Shown here in pieces: positions 1-12,590 of a DNA stretch of 64,000 bases. Source of the DNA: Isoetes taiwanensis (taxonomy: Eukaryota > Streptophyta > Lycopodiopsida > Isoetales > Isoetaceae); contig JAJEKV010000005.1 in assembly GCA_021234155.1 (NCBI GenBank), forward strand, positions 866,001 through 930,000. Reading direction: 5' to 3'. A program made the translations under genes and the position numbers. The notes beneath the pieces are model-generated. The model had not been told where the DNA came from and made no database searches. It was given only the letters and a program-made list of their open reading frames with translations. Position 1 is the first letter of the stretch, and each line of letters opens with the position of its first letter.

Positions 1-59
1 ATGATCAAACACAAGTAAGTTTAGTGTTGAATGGCCTGCAAAGTACAACATTACAATTA

Positions 60-330
60 CCGCAAGACCAGACGCGATTATAAATTTACCGAGTCGAGGA
101 GATAACGATATAAATTTATGCGTCGCGGTGCGGTATAAATTTATACCCGTGCAGAGGTAGCGGTATAGGTATACCGTGCTGCTCCTGTTATAAATTTATC
201 TAGTGCCCACAAACCCGCGATATAAATTTATACCGTCTATTTCTGATTTAAATTCAACCCGTGACTTCATGCGTAGTATAAATTATACCGCTTGTCTTCC
301 TTAGTTGGTACTAATATGCAATGTTGATTG
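60..330. repeat. Dispersed TATAAATTTATA palindrome array (left block)
   Basis: At least five copies of a core TATAAATTTATA, a perfect 12-bp palindrome, occur at irregular 20-50 bp spacing, usually preceded by CGG or CGA and followed by C or CCG. Some copies are one base shorter. The same motif fills 1955-3025, so this may be one end of a larger repeat that is cut by the window edge. No reading frame is conserved across it. Confidence 0.75.
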
Positions 331-1954
331 TTAATACACAAATTAAAAGCTAAGCTAAGCATACTAAAGACTAAATTAAAACTTTTACTTACTTGACCAT
401 CTCTGAAAGCAATGGAAGTAATTGTGTCTTGCTTCCGCGACCATTATGGGCTTTGTCGAGGTCATGGCTGAAGTCGGCACTACGTGACTGAAAGCTTCTC
501 GAAGTTCTTGGGTTTGTTTTGTTTTTGAAGTCCTCCCCATACATTTGTTTTGAACTCTATGTATTCCCACGTGCGTAGGCGGATCTTGTCTATCAGGCTC
601 ATTTTTTAGTGCGAAGTGGATTGTCGAGATTATGACTCACGGCAATGACCTTTGCTTCTTTCGTCTGTGACTCCCAGAAAGTAATATGTGCTTCACGGTC
701 TTTAAACTTCATTACGGGTTCTTCCTTGAAAGTTTCTTAGTGCTTTATAACTATGTGTGCCTCCAAGTACATAATATGTGTAATCTTAGTCGACCTTTTA
801 TAATCTTCGGTTAGTTTGCCGCGACTCTGTCCACCGGTAACTAGTGGCGACACATGGGCATGAGGATTTCTTCTCATTCTTTGCTTGATATAGCCACATG
901 ACGCATCTGACTTAGGACACGAAGCACTTTCACGACCCCATCTTCATTCTTAGGCGGCCTTTTTTATAGTGCTCAATGTCAAAATAGTTTGTTCGGCGGA
1001 GTTTAGTTTCATTAACACCCGTTTTAGAATAGCACTTGACTTATCTGGGCTTCCTGGCGATGCTCGCTCCGGGCATACGGTGCTGGCGACTTCTTCTATA
1101 GTCAGGCCTTTGTGGTTTCTTGGCCTTTTTTGTCAGGAGGCTCACGTTTTACGTTACCGGTCTTGACTCTCTTGCTCCTCCCCTTTGTTACCGGTTCCTC
1201 CTCTTCCTCCTATTCTACTACTTCCTCCTCCTTCTCTTCCTCGGTGCCATATACGCCAATTAACACTTTCTTCACGAGCACTACGACATCAAAATTTCTC
1301 TTGTAATCGCAGCAATGCAAGGTTAAGTTAAGGAGAATATTGTTATAGACCCCTCACGGAAATCCTTAAGAATAACTTACAAAGATCCTTGTAATTGTTA
1401 TGATGTAATCATGCGATCCTTTGGGCTTGCACATGCTTATTAAGCATTTTCGCATCCCGAGAACATAGTAGACTTCCCCATGTCATGATTGCACTTCATT
1501 AAAACCATCATCGTACTGCAGTAAGTAACAAGGCTTATAATTTAGCGGCGAGGGTAATAATCATCAGACTTGACGCACGCTTTACGATTGATGGCACCGC
1601 AGTAAAAGATGCGCCTACGATGGGTTTGCTCTCTCTTGCGCCCACGTGGGCGTGCAAATGCAATTCTTTTAGGTTCAACCAGAATGCAGTAGCTCACGGT
1701 AGGAGTGCGACCTTTGATGATTGGCCTCGTACAAACTTGATCTTGGGGCTGAAGCGTAAATAAAAACCATTTTTACTCTGAAAGCGAGCTATTTTTCGAC
1801 TTTTGAAACACAAAACATTAAAAAATTTTGAAGGCGTAAAATCCCTGCTTAAGTAACACTTTCCTTGTGTCATTTAAGCTTAAAACACAACAATATTACT
1901 AAAATAGTAAGGTTAGAGAGACCATTCTTGAGGCGTACTAGACACCAAGATTAA
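331..1954. other. Intergenic stretch without recognised gene
   Basis: I see no credible gene here. A pyrimidine-rich tract with repeated TCCTCC/TTCC words lies at about 1185-1250 and gives a serine-rich low-complexity frame on the plus strand. Other frames are short and unsupported. Confidence 0.5.
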
Positions 1955-3025
1955 ATGGTTACGGGCGGTATAAATTTATCTGCTCAGCCTGAAAGCGGTA
2001 TAAATTTATCTTAGAGTCTATCTTATCGTGGATCGTGAAGTCATCTATCCGTCTTGTTTTTAGTTTCTCAACTTTTGTTTTAATCACATTTAGAGTGTAA
2101 GCTGTACGGTATAAATTTATAAGAAATGGATTCTGTAGCGGTATAAATTTATGCTTTCGACATGGCGGTATAAATTTATCGCAGGCTCTATGCCGGTATA
2201 AAATTTTATCACCGGAAATTTGCAGGCGATATAAATTTATCATTTCGGTGATTATCAAATTTATCGCGGATTCTAATACCGATCGATATAAATTTATCAT
2301 TTCTCTTTGAGCGGTTATCTGCGGCCTACCGTCTTTGGGAAAAGGTATATCACGGCTCCGACCTTAGCGTCGATATATTATAAACGTGTTGGAGCGGTAT
2401 AAATTTATGCAGCTCCCGACCTGCTTGTGATCGGTGGTATATGCCGACTGTGTTAGACATTGGCCTCATTACTCACCCATTTCGAGGCGGTATCGTTATA
2501 AGTTCAACTTCTGATCCGTATAATTTATCGCCAAAATTACAGGCGGTATAAATTTATAAAGCATTAACCGGCGGTATAAATTTATCATTTCTGAGAACCG
2601 ACCCCGGTATAAATTTATCTTGATGAAACACACTCCTAGCGATTAAAACAAAGCCAAGCGATCGCAAACTATTCGGCTTTATGGCATAATTTAATATAAA
2701 CTCGATTACGGAGAAACAAATAAGGGGTATATAAGCATGCCATGGCGCCTTCGACAACGGCTGGCGTATATAGAAAATAGGGTGGCCGTAGAGACTTAAA
2801 ATACCTGCAACTGTAAATGTAGTTTAGGTATAAACTTCTCCATAAAGTTTTCAATACGGCCCCGTACGTAGTTTTCGTATAAATTTATCTTGGATTTCTT
2901 TTCTATCTTTGCCCTCCTCGGTATAAATTTATACCATCTCGTATAAATTTATCTGGTCTGTTGCGTCAGTTTGCCTTCTGCAGCATAAGTTTATCACGAT
3001 GCATACGTAGGTATAAATTTAGCGG
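1955..3025. repeat. Dispersed TATAAATTTATA palindrome array (main block)
   Basis: About fifteen copies of GCGGTATAAATTTATC or close variants, with core TATAAATTTATA or TATAAATTTATC, are spread through roughly 1.07 kb at 20-100 bp spacing. Between copies the DNA is largely unique. This makes it unlike a simple head-to-tail satellite and more like repeated binding-site words in a transposon end. The core reads the same on both strands; the flanking GCGG...C gives most copies the same orientation. Short minus-strand frames across the array simply translate the repeat (recurring INLYR). Confidence 0.85.
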
Positions 3026-3899
3026 TGTGGCGCTAACCTTAGAGTATGGCTGCGAGAAAAAGCTGCCGAGCCTCAGCTCTGTTACATGGCGAAGGCTTCC
3101 TCCACTTAATGACATTCACACCTCCTCGGCCGACACGGAAGTAGCACGGCGATATTCAAACCCCGGCTCTGTTGAGTTTTCTCGGCCACGACACCTACGG
3201 CTTCCACCACCCGGTACAATTTTATCCACCCACCACGCTCCTTTGACGTGTTTGCCCCCTGTCGTTTTTACTCCACCACCAGACTGGTCCGGACTACCTA
3301 CTCACTTCATTCGGTCGTCGCCCATAGTCGCAGTAGGCTAAATCCCGTCCATAACTCCATCCATTTCACTAAATGGTACTACAGCAATTAGGCGATTGGC
3401 TGACCGCAACTCACGTGATTACCGCGACACTTGGGATTTTGGTCAACTAAGGTCACCCGACCTCGTACTTTTTTCCCGGAGATAGGAAAGCACCTCCCCG
3501 GGACTTGCCCACACCAAACCTCTCGGCATCTACAAGTACACCTCATGTTGATCTTTCAGGGCAGAAGAAACACCCCATGTTGATCTCTCGAGGCCGAGGA
3601 CCACCACCGCCACAGACTCCATGTTGAGATTCAAAGCCCACGCAAGTAAGAATCTTAAGCGTAGCCTGAAAGCATGTACCAGTTAGAAGAAAGAAACTCA
3701 TGGGCCGAGGAGGCTCCTTGCAGGGCAACATTGCCACAAAAACAGCAGTTGTTCTCTAGCGTTGTTTGGACTAAAGGTGAGGTTGATTCGTGATAGTTAC
3801 AGTTCAATGACTGCTGAACCAAAGGGCTACTTAGCCTTCAATATTAGGCAGAGATGATGGTGAGAAGTTTAACCCCACCACCGGTGAGGTAAGCCTGCA
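3026..3899. other. Intergenic stretch without recognised gene
   Basis: The plus frame at 2961-3341 is proline and serine rich and begins inside the palindrome array; I do not accept it as a gene. CCATGTTGATCT(C/T)TC is repeated at about 3543 and 3573. Nothing else is recognised. Confidence 0.4.
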
Positions 3900-5830
3900 G
3901 GAAATGCATCCAAGCGGCCTTCAGGAGTGATTCATGCTTTAGGCGTGAGGCGACAGCAGCTGAAGAGAAGAGCGACAAGAATCCGGGCATCAATGACTCA
4001 CGCCATTCGGGAGGCATAACGAGTCATGCCCTTCAATGTGTTTCTGGATGGAAGGTTTCTTTAAGGAGTCTTGTGAGAAACTCCTAACAGCCCTATGTAC
4101 CACTTGAGTGACAATTTCCACCGAAAACAGAAGTCTGATGATAATTATAAGGAGATGTGTGTTGAGGTGGAGAGCATTTTATGCCTTCTCTTACTTTCTT
4201 GTGCTTTCTGGAAAAAGAGTTTTCTCGCGTGTCCATTCTAGAAAGCATAGGATGTCACGTTTGTGCTACATGCTCACGAATAAAAGCTTCGAGACAAAAT
4301 ACAAGGACATTTCACACTAAGAAATGCTTCCGAGGGCGTGTTCTTGCCTAGTTCTACTTAAAAGTGAGTTCTTTCCTAAACATATTTTCATTTAGAGATG
4401 CATTGAAGGAGAAAGCTGAACAAGCAGAGAACAACAATCTTTGGAGGAAAATTGACAAAACAGGAAGAAAGCCTTTGGAACAACCACTCAACTACATATG
4501 GGTTGTTATTGAAGTGAATGGACGAAGAGAGCCACCCTACCACATTTTGTCAGTATTACTTTGGAATCTTTGGCGAAGAAGATTTCATACATCACATGTT
4601 ATTTAGTGCTATGGCATTTAATGAAACTTATCTTGCAAGGCATTTTCCATTATCCAAATATTCATCTTGATCCAAATCTCACTATCTACATATTGAATAA
4701 GCTTCTTTCCAATCTAGAACATATACCACCCAGGTTGCAGCATCTTCGGTTGAACAACACGAGGAAGATAAGAATCACGGCGTTGTTTGCTTATGGTACC
4801 TTTATGCTAGTGAGAAACAAATCTTCAAGAGATTGGTGGTTTTCTGTTTGTTGGTCATACACACGATCAAATTGTCGGATGTTGAGTAGGCTCTCTCGCG
4901 TCTTGCTTTCGAGAAAAAAGCTCTCGGCCTTCCATGATGATTGAGGTTATCCAGATTCCTACAATCCCTGCGTCCGGTTGTCAGTTATTGGAAGAAACTT
5001 ATGATTTCAAAGAATGGATTTTTAGGAAAGATCAATTGAGTCAACGTGCTATTGAGCCCTTGAGAAACATTGCATTTCGGCCATCAGTCAAAGTTCACTT
5101 GTAGATGTAGAGGCCATCTTACAAGAAATATGCCACATCCTTGCGATTGGCGGCAATGACCGGTATTCAATTCATTAGCACCATCCCGATACTAGTTCCA
5201 TATATATGAGAAATGCCTCTAAAAGCTTGAAAAGAAATCTGAAGTAAAAAGGAGGAAGAGCATTTGGCTCAAACAAATCATTGGATTTTATTGAGACAAG
5301 TATTGATTAGTGCTCTAACCACTTTGGGGAAGCGGATGCTTTATAGTGGACTTCCGGTTTTTCGACAGCGTGACATGTTGCAAACTTCATTACAAGGTCG
5401 AAGACGATTCATTCAGCGGCCATCTGAGGCAAACTCTCGCAGTGTGAGTTGAGAATCAGAGGAACTGTAAAGAGATATTGGCTAGCTTCGAGATGAAAGA
5501 TAATGAGTCATATGCTTGGCCGAACGCCTGGCTAACAAAGTTGCTCAGTATCACAGTTCGATCCTGAGAATTGAAAGGAATGCTCATAAATGTGATAATG
5601 ATGAATCTGAGGAAGCCATTACGTAGCTAAGAAATCTTGGAGAGTAGCTGCAGGGATGGAATTCCCACTCAATTAAAGTGCTTGGATGAGAACAAATCTT
5701 GCCGGTGCTTTGGTGGGAGTTATACTTTGGAGATGGTAAAAGCAGTGGGAAAGAAGCCGAAGTCAAAGCAACAACTATTTGTCATAGATCTAAATTTGAA
5801 GTAAAGGTTCTTGCATATGACTTTTGTTCA
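3900..5830 (+). pseudogene. Unrecognised coding-like stretch broken across frames
   Basis: Three adjoining plus-strand frames (about 4364-4606, 4561-4944 and the frame around 5000-5100) have ordinary protein-like composition and look as if they continue one another after small frame shifts. Readable pieces include EKAEQAENNNLWRKIDK near 4390-4450, HYPNIHLDPNLTIYILNKLL near 4650-4700 and YDFKEWIFRKDQLSQRAIEP near 5000-5060. I do not recognise a family. Its surroundings are repeats, so a decayed transposon gene is the likeliest explanation, but this is inference. Confidence 0.25.
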
Positions 5831-7380
5831 TTGCTTTGCTAATAAGTTAAATGGTCACTCAAAACTTTAACCGGCATGTGGATTAGACGAACAACCTAGA
5901 AAGGTGGCCAAAAAGATGATGATGAGGACTCACTTGTAGGCGATTGAGGAAGAAGAATGGTTAAGTACTTCAGTCTTTGAGAGTGGTGAGGATGGAAGGC
6001 TCAAGTGTCCGAGGATTAAATGATGGGAGGATGAGATGCATCCCGATCTTCAACAAAATGTAGTTTATTAGATGACTCGAACATGTAAAAAAGAGCAGTC
6101 ACGGTGATGGTGATTATGCAATCAAATGTCACATATTTTCGACAATTTTGTTCATAATTTTGTACAATTTTTCACAACCATGAATATATCACTTCTTTGT
6201 CACTCTACTACCCTTGCTATTTTTTTATTGCCCTTTTTGCCTTTATAAAAGTAATTATTTTTGTTCTAGTTTAGGAGGATGAAAATTGCTATTTAAAGTC
6301 CATGAAAGTTGTGTTCGATCAACCCCTCAAAAATGGTACCTAAATTACTTAAATTGTCACACACGTCCTGAAAAAAATCTAAAATGGACTTTTTAAAAGG
6401 GAATTTTAGGAATCTTCAAAGGATTCGCTTTTTGAAGTCGCGTTCGCGACAAATAAGTCTGCGTTTCATTTTAAACTTTGTTCTCACGAAAAACATTAAT
6501 TGGGTGTCCCCTGATCGGTGATCCCCTTCACCCCTTAGCGGCGGCCCTCTAGACTGCGTCTGGCGTAATGTGGCGCAATATCTCGCTTCTCGCACACCAT
6601 CGAGGGCGAGTGGGACAGAGTTTCGGTCAGCGATGATATAACACCTCGGCTCTGCTTGGTGCTCTCCAGAGCTCCCCGCGACTTGGTGAATGCGCGATCT
6701 CGGCCCGAGCCTTACCATTCACGACATCCCAAGTGATCTCAAAAATGCGGAACCATCTGGCGGCATCCCGGGAGAAATCAGCATCCTTTAAGTAGGGTAT
6801 TTAGGTTTGAACAATGTGCCAGCCTTATTACTGAGAGTCACGAGAAATTAGCGGGGACAATGGTCGAGAGGTAAACATGGACAAAATGTTCTTAAAAACG
6901 AGCAAAGCAGTCATTTGCTAAGTATTAGCATAACATCATCATATCGAGCATCTTGATCGACCCCATCGATGATTACACCGGGGTAAATATTGAGTCATGG
7001 CGGCGACTACGCCAAATAAAGAGTCCATATTTGCACCCATTCTTCGCGGAATCAAAATCTGGACCGCCGGTAGCCTGCCGCACCACATACGGCGATTCTC
7101 GAGCCATGTTGAAATCACCTACCGGCTTGAGCCACACCGGTCCCCAAGGATGTGACCTTATGCTCAGCGTGCCTGGCGCCCCTCTGTGATTTATTGTGAG
7201 CGTGGAGCGATCCCTGGCTTACTCATGCGACCCTTCGACGCAGTCATGACCCACGCTAGCGGTCGACCCGGGTAAAAGTCACTGCACGGCCCATTTCCAT
7301 GCCCGCAGCGATTACCACCTTTGAGGCCCCGAGGTGGCAGCAGGTGATATGGATATGATGGCTCAGAAATTGGCCTTTGA
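5831..7380. other. Intergenic stretch without recognised gene
   Basis: This is AT-rich DNA to about 6460, then a moderately GC-rich block at 6480-7260 with only short, unsupported frames on both strands. No repeat pair, RNA gene or domain was recognised. Confidence 0.4.
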
Positions 7381-7390
7381 GCGTTGGTCT

Positions 7391-8097
7391 TGTTGGACTA
7401 GCATGGAGTGTGTGAGAAGGGCAAACTAATAATAGCATTAACGAGCAAATTAAATGAATTGTAATGGTTATGGTCAAATAATATCTATTAAGCGAGCTAA
7501 TCTCCTTGACAATATCTCGGTCCAAAAATAACGGTTTCTAAAAGCCAACTTCAAAAGGTCTTATCTCAGTGAATATAAATTGGTTATTGCGATCTAGGGC
7601 TCATTGTGGATGGTGAGAGATATACGCCAAAAATTGGCCGAGTGGGTCGAGCAGGGCCACCGCACAACCTAGGTGCCTTTTGATTACCTTTTTAGTAGAC
7701 CAAGCTCTTACTAGAAATTGCCATTGCCTTTTGCTAATTGTCTGCCCGATTCTGACAGGTTGGCACGATTGGGTGGAGGCACCGTCTTGCCTTGTATTGA
7801 GAATCTTCCTCTAGTTTTTGGTGAACTAGAGCCGAGTCGTCTGAGCTAATGGTGTAGTTCATATCAATTGAAATTGTATCTCATTATCTTATGTTCATTG
7901 TCACATTAACTGTTTACCCTTCTAACTTATCTCATATCATAGATCATTTTGTCATTGCTAATGGTTTATTACGTGGATTACATTGTAAAATCTAGATTTT
8001 ACCAGGAGTTATGATTTTCCATGATTTGTTTGAAGAGGTCAAGTATTCTATTTGGAAGAGATAAAAGGGAATGGTTTATTGTTATGAACCATATCGA
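7391..8097 (+). repeat. 5' LTR
   Basis: Starts TGTTGGACTAGCATGG and is collinear with 9271-9974. Shared blocks include GTAATGGTTATGGTCAAATA, TTGAGAATCTTCCTCTAG and TTTTGTCATTGCTAATGG. The right edge is placed just before the primer site; the exact terminal CA is blurred by indels. Confidence 0.72.
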
Positions 8098-8098
8098 A

Positions 8099-8118
8099 TT
8101 GAGGTATCAAAGCGGAGC
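8099..8118 (+). promoter_or_regulatory. Putative primer-binding site (Met-tRNA type)
   Basis: TTGAGGTATCAAAGCGGAGC starts within a few bases of the left LTR end. Its GGTATCAAAGC core matches the plant initiator Met-tRNA primer-site core (GGTATCAGAGC) except for one A/G difference. Position and sequence together support a role as minus-strand primer site. Confidence 0.65.
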
Positions 8119-9270
8119 TATTTCTAAAAGTTTGCAAAGACTTAGGTTGGTCTTTGGAGATTGCAAGCAGGGAATAGAAGAACGCTTATTACGGCTATTC
8201 TTGATGTTTGTAAGTCATCTAGTTGGTGCTAGTGATTGCAAATTTGGAATAGAATTCCTTCTCCTTTGAGAATCTAAATGATCTTCTTTTCTATGAATTT
8301 AAAATCTTTCCTTGAATTATTCTTTCATAATTTGATTCTGCCGGATCACTCAATCTTTGGATATCAGTCAGTGTTGTCGCTGAGGAACATATCAGGTCTG
8401 CGGTGATTGGTGGCGGTGGATCGCGGAGAGGCGGGCAATCTTCATATCAATCCATTTCATTCCGCAAAATGGATCTCCTTCAATCAAAACTGCCAGGCCA
8501 ATGATCCACTTTCGGCGGGATGGATCTTCGTTCGGCTCTCCATCGATTAATTGGGGCGGATAATCTTTCTCGAGATCTATCGCCAATCAATCTTGAACTA
8601 TTCGAAACGAGTTGAATCTGGATCCATTATTTTAATGCGTTTCATCAGACTCTATCGTAAAATAGTTTAAAGAGTAGAGGTGACTTCAAATCGTTAAATG
8701 ATTTTGAGATTAGATGCCTTTAAATTATAGTATCTATTTTATGATTATATTTAGCTTCATCTAATGAATGATCATGCCATTAATGGTTATGATAGTTTGG
8801 TGCCATAGTATTGATGTTAATGGATGATAATGAAATTTCTGAATTGATGTCCTGGGGTTTTGAAGCATTGGTTGGTGCCTAGAGTTTAGATGCGATGCTT
8901 CAGAGACCCTTGATCACTGCTTAATCTTGTCTTTGTCATAAAATTTAAAATTTTGTCTAGAAGTAGAATGTAAGCTTTGCTATCATATCTCAAAGAATAA
9001 ATCAAATCTTCCACTGAATCTTATCTTAATCTTTATACAGCAGTTGTTGTCATAAATAGTTGGTGCTATTTTATGAAGTCATAATCTAGCCTTTAATTAC
9101 TAAAATGGATTGAGTTGGTGCTTTCATGTACCAGTGAGGTTGGTCTCCAATTGGATAAATTAATTCAGTGCTTATTTGTTTATGAATTTCATGGGAGTCG
9201 GTTGCCTTCCAGGAAAAAGGAGGGAATTGAAGTATGGATATAGTAGCTCGGGGAGTGACTTAGGCATTGA

Positions 9271-9974
9271 TGTTGGTGGGCTAGCATGGAGGTGTGTGAG
9301 AGAAAGACAGCTAATAGCATGGCAAAACAATTAATGTAGTGTAATGGTTATGGTCAAATAATATCTATTAAACCAAGCTGTCTCCTTGTGATATCTGGTC
9401 AAAGAAGCTTGCGGGTTTCTAAAAAGCCAACTTCAAAAGTCATATCTCTGAAGCGAATATAAGTCGGATTATTAGATCTAGGGCTCATTGTCGCGGATGT
9501 TGAATGCTCGTAAGAGTGGCAGGTAAATTGAACGAGGGGCTAGACAACTAGATTACTTGCCCTGCGTTGCCTTTTGAAGTGAACCAAGCTCCTTGCCTAG
9601 AAATTGCCATTACCTTTTGCCTTCTTTGTTAATCGCGATTCTCAACCATAGGTTGGCGGTTGGGTGGAAAGCGCCATTATTACTGCTTGTATTGAGAATC
9701 TTCCTCTAGTTTTGGTGAACTAGAGCAGTCGTCCCCGAGCTATTGGTGTAGTTCATATCAATTGGTGTATCTAAACTATCTTATGTTCATTGTATGCATT
9801 GTATTTGCCTTCTTATCTAATATCTAGATCATTTTGTCATTGCTAATGGTTTGATTACGGCGGATTACATCAGCAAATCTAGGCGGTTTCTGAGGTTATG
9901 AATATGATTTGTTTGAAAGTCAAGTATTCTATTTGGAAGAGATAAAGAATGGTTTATTGTTGTGAACCGCATCA
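9271..9974 (+). repeat. 3' LTR
   Basis: Starts TGTTGGTGGGCTAGCATGG and follows the left LTR throughout. A purine-rich stretch (AGGAAAAAGGAGGGAATTGA, about 9210-9230) lies upstream but not directly at the LTR edge, so the polypurine tract is uncertain. Relative to the left copy it carries several small GC-rich insertions such as CGG and GCGG. Confidence 0.72.
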
Positions 9975-12581
9975 AGCGGCAATGACATATTGCGGCCTAG
10001 CATGTCAATGGGTGCCTTGCGTCCCCACAGCACCCATGTTTGAAGACACGCGAATGTCACGGGTCCATCTTATGGCTTTATAGCTACTGGATTCTCTTCT
10101 TGCCCGGGTAATGGCTTATGGACATTCTAGCTCAAGATCTTCTTGTCCATAAATATGCTGGGAAGAAGGATTCTTCGTTGCTTCTTTTTCGGCTCCCATC
10201 TTCTTGGGGTGAAATTGTGAATTTTGATCGAGGAGTCATGCGGGGATAAGAGCGGCGGGGTTATCACGTGAGGCGACCTCGCATTCAAATCCACCTCGTC
10301 CTTGAGAAATGCAGAACCACCTTGTCAAGTTCCATCCCTCCCGTGAGGGCTTGGGTGAATCTTGTCAGTCCAGGCGGTACAATAGTAGGTCCCTCCACCA
10401 GCCCTAGCATCCGTTTGAATTTGTCGGAGTTGCTCGCCGACTCTGAAGTTCTTTGAATGTGGAGCAGCCGTGGAAGTAGATGCGTGGGGGAACATAGATG
10501 GAACCATATGTGCCCATATACGGATCGTTGGCCGCGTTATGTCCGTGATGAAGCTAGGAGGAAGGCCTACGACGCGGACCCGAGCACCATACGGGACACA
10601 TTTGAGCACTTTCTCCCTGCGTAGCTTGAGGCGGGGCACGAGCTTGGATTAGTAAACTCTCTTGCCTCCCATGGCACCCGGCCTTGTGGGCACGTGCTCA
10701 CAGGCGAGGCTTTGCAAAGAGACACGGGTGGGAGAGCATTCTGAATCTGCCCCCATTCGGCCAATCTGAGGGGAAGCCGAAAATACCAATCACAGCTCAG
10801 GAGAGCGACCCTTGGGGGAGGCAATGGGCTATCTAGCGGGTAAAACAACACAAATCTTTGGGGCTAGAACAATGGAATGGGAGATGTGCCCCGAGGCCGA
10901 TGCAGTGATCCCTTGATCATGGTCCCCGGCAAAACATATCTGGGGAGAAGATCCACCACCTCACTTGACCTGGGACTTCAAGGCATGGATCGAGCACTCA
11001 CACAGGGGGTATATCTTGATAAATCATGTAGCTTCCCCACATGGGGTCTACCCCTCTCCTTCTTCCATCCTCTGCCTCTCCTGCTTGTAGGAGGCGTCCG
11101 AACATGAGGAGGAAGGATTATTACCGGGGACTTCATGTGGGTGAAATAAGCGAAATTCCCGTAGTTTAAAGTGAGCTGCGATACGCATGGAGCTTTCCTT
11201 GTGTCCGGCACTCGATTTATAGTACACCGACAGCGCACCTGAGACTAGATTGGAAATGGAGCTTGGGGAGTGCTGGCGGTGATCTACGATTATATTAGCG
11301 GAAGGAGGACGAGTGGGGTCAACACGGCCAACTCTCTCTCTGTTGTCTTTGATTGAAAGGCCAAAGCCTCCTCCATTAACGGTGTCGGTGGCCTGTGCCG
11401 AATCCATTAGAAAACAGCGGACGTGAGAGCACGCTCAAATCATTAAGCCAGTGAGCCAATGCGCCAACTCCATGCCCCTCTACCACTGCCTCTCCGGAGT
11501 CGAGGATCTTGCAACTGAAGGCCATTCTAGATCTTTGCCCAGTAACCCCATGCCTCGTCGGGAGGCAGACGCATCTGGAAGCCACGCCCTTTGCGAAGGG
11601 ATCCTCTGGCGGTGTAGGGCGAGCAAACTCGGACTTCGGCGAGAGGTTCTTTGTCTCCGATGGAGCATCGCTGAGACTTCCGGTTACCTCTCCCGACCGC
11701 TTGTGCAGCTGCTTGCTTTCGAGGAGCTCCCCACAAAACGCAACACCGCGGTACATCAGCTGCTGGCGGATGCCGAAGCCGAGACCAAGAGAGTCGGCCC
11801 CTCGCTCCTACACCTGCCGGTCTCCTAAAGCCCCTCTTCGCCTTCCCGACTCCGCAGAGCCTCGAAAGGGTCTTGTCCGGAGCTCTGCTTCTGCCGAGAA
11901 CCACGGAAGGGACTTGAACGAGATATTTATCCCTTTGCCATAAAACCCCTTCAACCCCATCGTTGGGCAGGCGGTGGCTTGACTCCCTGACCCGTTGAAT
12001 CCAACTATTGGAGAGCCGGTTGGGCACGGCTGCGTGAGTCTGCGAACACACCATCGGCCAGTCCGGGCTGGCGCAGGAGAGCGGATGCGTCTCCTCACGG
12101 TAAATTTGAAGCGATGGCCGGTGAGCGAAGCGGCCGGCTTGGTGGTCTGAGCATAGTTGGAGATCGTGTTCGGTGGTATGAAATTTGATATGGCGAGGTT
12201 GAATCCACTGGCCGATTCATCGCTTTCAGCCCAAAGCGGATTCAAAGATGGCCCGTATTCAGCCGAATCGATCTGGCGGGTCTTGATTCCGGCGTGATTG
12301 CATCTGTCTTCATCGGATCATCGGAGATGAACTTCCGCGACCTCTGAGCAACAATTGATCAAAGTGGAGACGATCTAGGCCTTAGGGAGGAGATGGTCGG
12401 TACGCCTCGGGCGACAACCTCCGAGCAGTTGAACTTTTAGGTGTACTTCGTATGTGCAAAATAAGGCTTTCATCAACAGCAAACTATTACCCACTCTTAA
12501 CAAAGGTCTTTATTAAACCATTGAATACTTGATTTTATTAGATTGTGATACATGGCACTAGATATCACCGCTTCAAAATGC
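9975..12581. other. Gene-poor stretch with a GC-rich block of overlapping frames
   Basis: About 10,260-11,110 contains plus-strand pieces that look protein-like (for example near 10,490-10,660) but shift frame repeatedly, and I recognise no domain. About 11,370-12,250 is GC-rich and open in several frames on both strands (up to 175 codons on the minus strand at 11,527-12,054). Simultaneous openness on both strands is what high GC gives by chance. I do not call a gene. Confidence 0.4.
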
Positions 12582-12590
12582 TTCTAGAAG
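12582..12590 (+). repeat. Left 9-bp target-site duplication of the Mutator-like element
   Basis: TTCTAGAAG lies directly outside the left inverted terminus and is repeated exactly at 22055-22063 outside the right terminus. A 9-bp duplication is the hallmark of Mutator-type insertion. Caution: eight of the nine bases (TTCTAGAA) are self-palindromic, so on sequence alone it could also be an extension of the inverted repeat. Confidence 0.72.

Larger units (their letters stand above)
7391..9974 (+). mobile_element. Small non-autonomous LTR retrotransposon
   Basis: Two direct copies of about 0.7 kb (7391-8097 and 9271-9974) both begin TGTTGG and flank about 1.17 kb of internal DNA without a recognisable gag or pol. 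Immediately after the left copy lies GGTATCAAAGC (8103-8113), one mismatch from the core of the usual plant Met-tRNA primer-binding site, TGGTATCAGAGC. Direct repeats plus a primer site in the right place identify LTRs. With a total of about 2.6 kb and no coding capacity, it fits a TRIM or small LARD-type element that would rely on an autonomous partner, probably Copia-like. I could not find a 5-bp target duplication, and the copies differ by many small indels, so the insertion is old. Confidence 0.75.

Noticed and set aside
60-3025. Many TATA-box-like TATAAAT words as promoters
   Set aside because: They are copies of one palindromic repeat without genes downstream; repeat membership explains them better than promoters.
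2961-3341. 126-codon plus-strand frame
   Set aside because: It begins inside the palindrome array, has biased composition and no recognisable motif.
11376-12245. Several long overlapping frames as genes
   Set aside because: They overlap on both strands in GC-rich DNA, none shows a domain, and stop-free stretches are expected there by chance.
12556-12560. CACTA as the left end of a CACTA transposon
   Set aside because: No matching TAGTG end was found near the right side; the inverted similarity and the 9-bp repeat place the border at 12,591 and fit a Mutator-like element.
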